Assembly (NCBI GenBank): GCA_001303415.1
Contig: LJTN01000030.1
Coordinates: 1-40,301 of the forward strand
Reading direction: 5' to 3'
DNA length: 40,301 nt
From: Myxococcales bacterium SG8_38
GTDB lineage: Bacteria; Myxococcota_A; Polyangia; Polyangiales; Houyiibacteriaceae
Within the stretch, counting starts at the first letter, position 1; each line of letters begins with the position of its first letter. Of the stretch, positions 34,159-40,301 are shown piece after piece. The notes beneath the pieces are model-generated. The model was not told where the DNA came from. It worked only from the letters and a program-made list of their open reading frames with translations, and ran no database searches. The position numbers and the translations under genes are program-made.

Positions 34159-36319
34159 TTAGAAAGAACTTCGACCATCGCAGATTTCGCGGGTCGGATA
34201 GGCAGCTAGCACCTCGACCTCTGTATTGAAACAACAGGCACCACCACCCGTCACGAACTCCAATCGAAGGCGTGTATCAGTGGGGGGGTTCACGTACTCC
34301 ATGTAGCTATCGCAAAATGCTGGGTCGACGTAGAGATTGGGGTAGCTGATTCCAGCCTCGTAGGGTGTCTCGAAGCAGCAAGCGCCACCACCGTTCAGCA
34401 GAATCGAGCCAAAGCTGCCGTCACCGAGCGAATTGACGTAACCGTCGTAACCGTAGGTGCAAATACCAAGGTCGAAGTTGCAGCACAGCCCGTCGTCGCA
34501 CGATCCTGGCGCGATGCCACTGACCGTGCAGTCGATTCCATCGGCGACTGGTGTGGTGACGCACGAGCTGAATGGATCGCATTCGTTGGTGTTGCACTGC
34601 CCCGGGTCGGAACAGATGGAGCCGCTGCAGAGAGCGGTGCAGTCGGCCCCAGTCCCGTTGCCACACGTCGTCGAGCAGGTGGACTGGTCGTCGCAATACT
34701 GGTAGCAGCCTTCGGAACACGAGATCGTACAGGTCGCGCCGAGCTCGCAAAGCTGCGTGCAGCTACCGCCTGGACAGCTCATCTCACACTCGACTCCGTC
34801 CCCGAAGCAGTATTGGAAGCAGCCCACAGAGTCACAGCCGAGGCTGCAGGGCTCGTTGCTTTCGTCGCAGGTACCGCCGTTGGGCAGGTCGATCGGCTGC
34901 AGACGCGCCCCCCACCCTGCGGTGGTGGTGCAAGCCATGTCGTCCCGGGCAACTCCAGACGCAGGAGCAGGACTGTGTCCCGGAAGCATGAGCAGGCTCC
35001 CTCCGAAATAGCTAGGTGACGCCGTATTGAGGCCGAAATTCCCCCCGGGATCGATCGAGAGATTCTGCATTCGATCGATGCCGAACGAACAAGAACTGTC
35101 GTAGCGGAACTGGAAAGCATGCGACGCTCCCGTGTCGTCAATGTCACATAGCGGACTTGGTGTCAGCATCGTGGCTTCCGAATCGACGTGAAGACAGACG
35201 TCTTGATCGAACGAACTGCGTATCGAGTCTGCCATATGGCCGGTTGAAAAGATGTACAGCGTGCTCAGTAAGACCTCGTTATTCCCTTCTGCCGTGTAGT
35301 CGGGAGTTGGGCTCGACAGCGGGTCCGCACTGTAGACTCCATGACGGCCCTGGCTATCGACGCCCATCGTACACTCGAACGCGACGTCCTCGTTCTGGCC
35401 GCTCATGCTGTTGGAGAAGATCAGCCGGAGCCCGTTGGGCCCGGGCGGATTGGAGTAGACGGGCGCGGGCAGAATCCAAGTGCCATCGTTTGGACCGCCC
35501 AACTGAACCGTCGCGCCCGTGTTCTTGTCGTCCCAGCCCAGCGTGACCTTGCCCTTGCGGTAAGGCAGATAGGTCGTGGCCTGTTCCTCCAATTGCAGAC
35601 CGAGTCGGCCCGTCACACAGAAGCCGTTGTTCGTGCACTGAGTTTGTTTTATGTTCCGCCAATCGTCGACGATGCTGCACACCCCTTCTGTGTCACAGTC
35701 ACTGCTGGTGGGCAGGTCGACGAATCGACCGCAGGTATTCCAGGAGCCGATCGGCGTGCAGTCCGTGTTACCTCGATGCCCAGCAATGCCAGCCAAGTCG
35801 TTGGCTGGATCGCACGGGATCGAGTTGCCGAGCGCACACGTGTATGGAATCGACTGGCTCACCAGGGTTACATCGCTGCCGCTGGCTCCCGAGCGAATGA
35901 CCGCAGTGGCTTGCAGCTCGCGCACATCGACCTTGTCGAAGCCCCCTGGCTCGATCGTTTGCAGCATGTCGAGGTATTCCTCGGTCAAAAGAACCGTTCC
36001 ACCCAGCGTCATCGTATTGGGGATGCCCCCCGGAACCCGATCGCGACCCGTCAGTACGATCTCGAGCTCCCAAGGCATGTGCCAAACCGACGGGTCGGTC
36101 AGGCTCTCCATGCATCCCATGCTGATGTCGTTTCGAACACGTCCCGATTTGCAGATCCCCTTGTCGTTGCACCATCCCCATTGCCCTGGGCTCTGAGGAA
36201 GCTCACAAGGGGTACCCGGAGCGTCCAGCACGTGCACGCAGCAATCCAAGTCGGAAGGACCGCAACTCCCGTTCACTGCGGTCGTCGCATCGCAGAAGTC
36301 ACGTGTAAGGGCATGGGGG
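34159..36319 (-). CDS. Cys-rich secreted protein, C-terminal part after a frameshift
   Basis: About 720 codons in a frame with no convincing start of its own; it continues the protein begun at 36964 in another frame. Upstream of about 36350 this frame is not protein-like, and RDFCDATTAVNGSCG follows naturally from the other frame. The body holds a beta-rich middle (VTLGWDDKNTGATVQLGG and similar), then a dense Cys-rich region (e.g. CSLGCDSVGCFQYC) built from short C-x3-C units, and near the end two copies of GGGACCF[EN]T about 45 residues apart. Exported structural or adhesive protein is likely. No enzymatic motif seen. Confidence 0.6.
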
Positions 36320-36964
36320 TCGACCGTCGACTGCCCACTCTTGACAAGGGCATTCCGGGTCCGAGAGCAGTAGGTCGTTTCGTTTGCAAGGGTTGGCGCT
36401 CGGTGCGCAGAAGACTTCTTCACAGGCCTCGCCCGGATTGGGCACGCAGACGGCACCGACACAATGGCCTTTCTGGCCGTCGATACCGGGCGCCTCGAGA
36501 TTGCTCGGATCGCAAGGCATGCCGTCCATGGTTTGCGCGCACCCCAATGGAGACTGGCCATTGGCGCAGCCCCACTGCGAACAACAATTGATACGGCCGA
36601 TCCCCTCCTTGACGCACTCGTCGATCGGAACCACCGAAGCGCAGAAGTCCGAAATGCATGCTCCCTCGAAGCCTCCGCTAAGCGGCGCATCGCAACCCTG
36701 AAAAAAGTCGACACCTTGGCACTCAGCGGACTCGCACTTGCGGTTGCGGCATATGCCGTCTCCCTCCGCGCTGTAGTTGCAGGGAGCGCCGTCCGCCGGA
36801 TCATATCGGCAGAGCCCCGTGCTGCTGTCCCTCCCGACCGAGCGCTCGCAAGGGTTGGGGGTCGGAGGACAGTTTCGATTGCATGAAGTCTGCCCGTAGA
36901 GCGGAAGCACGCACAACGGAATGAGAGCTAGCAACGCGATGCGCAGAGTTGCTCGTCGTTTCAT
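36299..36964 (-). CDS. Cys-rich secreted protein, N-terminal part before a frameshift
   Basis: Starts at ATG 36964 with MKRRATLRIALLALIPLCVL, a clear signal peptide, and has many cysteines in short C-x-x-x-C spacings (NRNCPPTPNPCERSVG region). The frame stops at TGA 36299-36301 after 221 residues, while the protein-like sequence continues in the +1 frame. A run of five G (five C on the coding strand) at 36315-36319 is the likely site: one extra base there would explain the break. Joined, the protein would be about 935 residues. Divergent from the lipoprotein gene at 37144. Confidence 0.65.
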   Translation of the reverse strand: MKRRATLRIALLALIPLCVLPLYGQTSCNRNCPPTPNPCERSVGRDSSTGLCRYDPADGAPCNYSAEGDGICRNRKCESAECQGVDFFQGCDAPLSGGFEGACISDFCASVVPIDECVKEGIGRINCCSQWGCANGQSPLGCAQTMDGMPCDPSNLEAPGIDGQKGHCVGAVCVPNPGEACEEVFCAPSANPCKRNDLLLSDPECPCQEWAVDGRPPCPYT

Positions 36965-37143
36965 AAGGCGATCCCGCGCTCCGGAGGGTCGAACTACGGT
37001 TTGTCGGCGAGTCCACCATTGATCCCACGGCTCGTCCATACGTAATTGTTGGCGCCATCCTCGTGTAGGAAGTTCTATTTGAAAACGAGGGGTTTGCTCA
37101 CTCGTGTTGCGAGACAAAGCAATCACGGCCAACCTAGGCCGCA

Positions 37144-38874
37144 ATGCGACCCATCTTCGCGATGGCGGCGTTTCCCATCGTGGCGGCAACGGGCTGCGGC
37201 CTTCCTGTCTGCGCGCCGGGGTGGCTTGAGGCCGACGGGCAATGCATCGCGGACGACACCCCAGACCCGGATCCGAAGTGCGAGGTTCCATGCGAACCCC
37301 AGGCCCACGAGGTCTGCGATACCGAGCTGGAACCGCCGTCCTGCGTCTGCGCGCCAGGCTACGGCGGCAATCCTTGCGTCTGGGTGGGGGTCCTTCGTAG
37401 CCCCGGTTTTGACGATGACCTGGCGTGGTCCCAGACCAACGGCGCAGTCGTCGACCCAAACGAGCCGAGAACGCGCACGGACAAAGACCCTGGAATTGCC
37501 TTCTTGCGCGCCAGCGTCGTCTGCAACGGTGGGGCGGTCAGTCAGACGGTCGAGATGCCACCGTACGGGGCGGCCCAAGCCCTGATCGCCGAGGTGACCT
37601 ACCAAGCGGAGAATGTGTATGGCCTCGGTGTTGGCTACAATGACGTGTGGAGAACGCTTCCAAGTACCGGGGAGCTCGCAGGAGGGGAGGCAGGCGAATG
37701 GGTAACGAAGCGAATCTGCCTTGGAGATGCGGCGTACGGCGGGGAGGTCAAGTTCCAGGTCGGAGCCGTGGACCAGCAACCCGCGTGCTTCACGGACCCC
37801 GTGGGCGAGATCAAGGTTGACCGGCTGGTCATTGTCCCTGCGAACCAGAACGAATGTCCCCCGGTGGGGGAGGTTCTCAATGGCGAGGCGGAGGAGAGCG
37901 AGGGGGGTTGGGTATTCATCGATGAGGAGACCGGTGGAGAAGACACGGAAGCCGTGCAGGCGTGGTTCGATCCAGACGGCGGCCGAAGCAACACGAGCGG
38001 GGCCCGGATCTACCGAGAAGCCGTCTCATCGGGCGAGGTGGGTATGTCGACCCAGCTGTCCGTTCCGCTCAAGGAGACGCTTCCGTCGCCGGCACTCCGG
38101 TTTTGGTGGAAGGGTACGACTGGCAATCGTTTTCATGCGGAGATTGGAACGTATGATGCCCCCGGAGTCATCCGCCGGGCCGTGGAGGACTTCGTCGGAA
38201 ATGGAGGCGACACCAACTTCGTCTATTGTCTTCCCCCATGGACGCACGGCAACGTCGTCGAGCTCGGGTTCTCGATCCTTCTCAACAGTCCCCCGCAGAC
38301 GGCGGAGCTGATCGTGGACGACGTCGAGATCGTGTCCGACCCGAACTGCGGAGAGTTCACCACCCTGTTCGATCCCGGTTTTGAGTCCGCTCCGAACCGA
38401 ACCATGGGTGTGACGACGACCAGCACGGACGAATGGGTCGAGATGCGGGAGGACTCCGAGCTTGCCCGCAATGGAAACGGTGTCCTCGAGCTTGGGTATA
38501 AGAATGCCAACTCTTTGATCTTGTACGAGACTTGGGTTCTCGTTCCACCATCCGAAGGCGCGAAGGGACCGGCGTTGGTCGTCTGGTATGATTACGCGGA
38601 CCCCGATCCGTTGGGTTCCGGGACGCCGCCCGTTCTACCCGTCCGGAGCGTTGTTGGGCGGGCCGCGTCCGACCCGCGGGACCTGCTTCCTGGAGCGGAT
38701 TGGACTCGGCACGAGATCTGCTTGCCGCCTGAATGGTCCGATCGTTGGTTTCGCGTGCAGTTCAGGGTTGGCGACATCTTCGATCCGCTCCCTTCGGAGT
38801 CCATCGATCCGCCTACCAGGATCTATCTCGACGATTTCGAGGTCAAGCCGAGCGCTACCTGCCCCGCGAAGTAA
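37144..38874 (+). CDS. Surface lipoprotein with EGF-like motif and repeated jelly-roll-like domains
   Basis: 576 residues. Signal peptide ends VAATGC, a fair lipobox. A Cys-rich segment with CVCAPGYGGNPC (residues ~67-78) is EGF-like. The remainder appears to be three related beta domains of ~150 residues, each opening with a Phe-Asp-Pro-Gly-Phe-like or PGFDDD turn and closing with I-x-V-D-x-[LV]-x-I or YLDDFEV strands; this is the layout of carbohydrate-binding jelly-roll modules. No catalytic residues recognised. Likely at the outer surface, perhaps a glycan-binding or adhesion protein. 105 bp before the kinase gene on the same strand. Confidence 0.7.
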   Translation: MRPIFAMAAFPIVAATGCGLPVCAPGWLEADGQCIADDTPDPDPKCEVPCEPQAHEVCDTELEPPSCVCAPGYGGNPCVWVGVLRSPGFDDDLAWSQTNGAVVDPNEPRTRTDKDPGIAFLRASVVCNGGAVSQTVEMPPYGAAQALIAEVTYQAENVYGLGVGYNDVWRTLPSTGELAGGEAGEWVTKRICLGDAAYGGEVKFQVGAVDQQPACFTDPVGEIKVDRLVIVPANQNECPPVGEVLNGEAEESEGGWVFIDEETGGEDTEAVQAWFDPDGGRSNTSGARIYREAVSSGEVGMSTQLSVPLKETLPSPALRFWWKGTTGNRFHAEIGTYDAPGVIRRAVEDFVGNGGDTNFVYCLPPWTHGNVVELGFSILLNSPPQTAELIVDDVEIVSDPNCGEFTTLFDPGFESAPNRTMGVTTTSTDEWVEMREDSELARNGNGVLELGYKNANSLILYETWVLVPPSEGAKGPALVVWYDYADPDPLGSGTPPVLPVRSVVGRAASDPRDLLPGADWTRHEICLPPEWSDRWFRVQFRVGDIFDPLPSESIDPPTRIYLDDFEVKPSATCPAK

Positions 38875-38979
38875 AACACAAGGCCCAGACCCATGCGATG
38901 ACTGCGGCCTTTGCCGCTTTGAGCACAGCAGTGGCTCAACTACACTGCAGGCTGTCTGCCCCAGTAGCCCCTCCGCTTC

Positions 38980-40301
38980 ATGGCCAAAGAAGACTTCGAA
39001 AAGCGAGCCAGCGACCCTTTAGGGCGCATCTTTGGCCCATACCGGCCCATCCGCCGGTTGGGCGTAGGCGGCATGGCCGAGACCTTCGAGGCCATTCGCG
39101 TGGGGCGTAGCGGCTTCTCGCAACGCGTATGCCTCAAGCTCGTGCTGCCCTTCTATCAAGACAGCGAGGACTTCATCGAGCTTTTCGAGCGTGAGGCGCG
39201 CCTCGCAGCGAAGCTTCGACATAGCAACATCGTCGGCATCATCGATTTCGGGGAAAGTGAAGGAACGCCTTATATGGCGCTCGAGTACGTCGACGGCGTC
39301 GACTTACTCGTACTCCTGACCGCGCAGCCGAACGGACGTCTGTCTCACGATCTCGTCGCCTACATCGGCTATCATCTCGCCGCGGCCCTCGAGCACGCTC
39401 ACAATCCCCCGCAGGGGAGCGAGCCGGCGGATCGTGTGACCGCGATCATTCATCGCGACATCTCCCCTTCAAACGTATTGCTGAGTCGCCACGGAGAAGT
39501 GTTCCTCGGCGACTTCGGTGTCGCGAAGGCCATCACGCAAACCGCCAAAAAGCAAAGCGCCGCGAAAGGCAAGGTGCCGTACATGTCGCCGGAGCAGCTG
39601 CGCGCCGAGGAGCTCGATGGGCGAGCCGATCTGTTCGGCCTCGGCGTCGTACTCTTCGAGGCGTTAGGCGGGCAGCGACCCTACCTACGGGAGCACGACC
39701 CGGCCACCATCATGGCGATTCTTAGTGGCGAGCACCCTTCCCTGCACACTCTCGCACCCGACGCACCAGAGGGCCTATGCGAGCTCATCGAGAGTTTGAT
39801 CGCGCCCGGTCGTGACGAACGACCAGAGAGCGCAACGCAGCTAATCGAGCTTCTCGACGAGTTCGTGCCACCGCCGCGCGTCCGCCGGCAGCTCGGCTCG
39901 ATGGTGGCAAGCTTGGCGCCGGAAAAAAGGGAAGTCCCCGGTCCATCGAACTTCGCGCTCGGGAGCACCGATGTGCCGTCGGATTCGAAGGGAGGCCCTG
40001 GCGCCGACCGCTCCCACTCCAACGACGAGCCCGAAAGTCGGGTGAAAGCTCGTCGTCGCACCGAGACCGGTCGCGTAGATGCAAAGCAAAGGGTACCGTG
40101 GGTATGGGCTGTGTTGGCGGCGGCTCTGCTGATCGGCGGCGTTGGATACTGGGTCGTCCCGAGACAAGTACCACGCGAAGACCAGGCAGGAGCAGCAGAG
40201 GCACCGATGGTGGCGGACCAACCGGCGAGCCCAAACGTGGCGGAGCCCGACCAGCAAGCTGAATCGGAGTCCGCGGCCCGGGACACGACACTCGCCGAGG
40301 A
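38980..40301 (+). CDS. Membrane Ser/Thr protein kinase, 3' end outside window
   Basis: 440 codons visible, open at the right edge. Kinase domain ~18-285: glycine loop GVGGMAETF (28-36), Lys53 in VCLKLV, Glu72 in the C-helix, HRDISPSN (158-165) with catalytic Asp160, Asp178 in DFG, then MSPEQL and DLFGLGVVLFE. HRDISPSN in place of HRDLKPEN is common in myxobacterial Hanks-type kinases. After an acidic, Ser-rich linker a transmembrane helix (~373-393) leads to an Ala/Glu/Pro-rich external part that runs off the window. All catalytic residues are intact, so it should be active; targets unknown. Confidence 0.92.
   Translation, partial: MAKEDFEKRASDPLGRIFGPYRPIRRLGVGGMAETFEAIRVGRSGFSQRVCLKLVLPFYQDSEDFIELFEREARLAAKLRHSNIVGIIDFGESEGTPYMALEYVDGVDLLVLLTAQPNGRLSHDLVAYIGYHLAAALEHAHNPPQGSEPADRVTAIIHRDISPSNVLLSRHGEVFLGDFGVAKAITQTAKKQSAAKGKVPYMSPEQLRAEELDGRADLFGLGVVLFEALGGQRPYLREHDPATIMAILSGEHPSLHTLAPDAPEGLCELIESLIAPGRDERPESATQLIELLDEFVPPPRVRRQLGSMVASLAPEKREVPGPSNFALGSTDVPSDSKGGPGADRSHSNDEPESRVKARRRTETGRVDAKQRVPWVWAVLAAALLIGGVGYWVVPRQVPREDQAGAAEAPMVADQPASPNVAEPDQQAESESAARDTTLAE

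Noticed and set aside
36299..36345. Programmed ribosomal frameshifting in the Cys-rich gene
   Set aside because: No slippery heptamer or downstream stem-loop is evident; a simple indel in a homopolymer explains it better.
35341..36591. 416-codon plus-strand frame opposite the Cys-rich secreted protein
   Set aside because: The minus strand has the protein-like, Cys-rich sequence with a signal peptide; the plus frame lacks a start signal and motifs.

Overview
The window reads as part of a GC-rich chromosome from a myxobacterium or close relative (Myxococcota). Four things point there: a secreted protein ending in a MYXO-CTERM type sorting tail (Cys-Gly-Cys, hydrophobic helix, Arg/Lys cluster), Cys-rich lipoproteins with EGF-like and Asp-rich calcium-binding repeats, a Ser/Thr kinase of the HRDISPSN type with a transmembrane helix behind the kinase domain, and wax-ester/DGAT acyltransferases. 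No tRNA, rRNA, insertion sequence, phage or CRISPR array was seen.

Layout. 1-7 kb: exported proteins (a di-haem protein cut by the window edge, a membrane-anchored protein, a pectinacetylesterase/Notum-like hydrolase, a MYXO-CTERM protein). 6.7-11.4 kb: a saccharopine-dehydrogenase-like reductase, a WS/DGAT acyltransferase and a GH97 glycosidase that overlaps it. 11.5-17.7 kb: mostly a minus-strand run, in transcription order cysteine synthase (cysK), an NlpC/P60-like lipoprotein with an autotransporter-type repeat tail, an outer-membrane barrel and a lipoprotein. 17.7-19.1 kb: a DUF47 (PhoU-like) gene flanked by two eroded gene remnants (sigma-54 activator, hemerythrin). 19.1-21.9 kb: a sulfatase and an outer-membrane barrel.

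22.0-29.2 kb is the most notable region: an apparent trans-envelope electron-transfer cluster. It has an 8-haem cytochrome c; a convergent flavoprotein carrying two atypical ferredoxin motifs and a membrane anchor; then, divergent from it, a tightly overlapping operon of a membrane protein with two HX13H helices (the bis-haem b pattern of ferric reductases and NADPH oxidases), a 20-haem cytochrome c, a 10-haem cytochrome c and an outer-membrane beta-barrel. I infer electron flow NAD(P)H -> FAD/Fe-S -> two b haems -> c haems -> outer-membrane barrel, or the reverse. A CDF metal transporter follows on the same strand.

30.2-34.1 kb: a cholesterol-oxidase-like GMC flavoenzyme transcribed with a second WS/DGAT acyltransferase, a DUF3303 gene broken by a 35-bp tandem duplication, and a DUF2934 protein. 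34.1-40.3 kb: a large Cys-rich secreted protein split by a frameshift, a divergent lipoprotein and a membrane Ser/Thr kinase running off the right edge.

A second theme is gene decay. Fragments of SRPBCC, sigma-54 activator and hemerythrin genes lie between intact genes; the last two show internal deletions joined out of frame.
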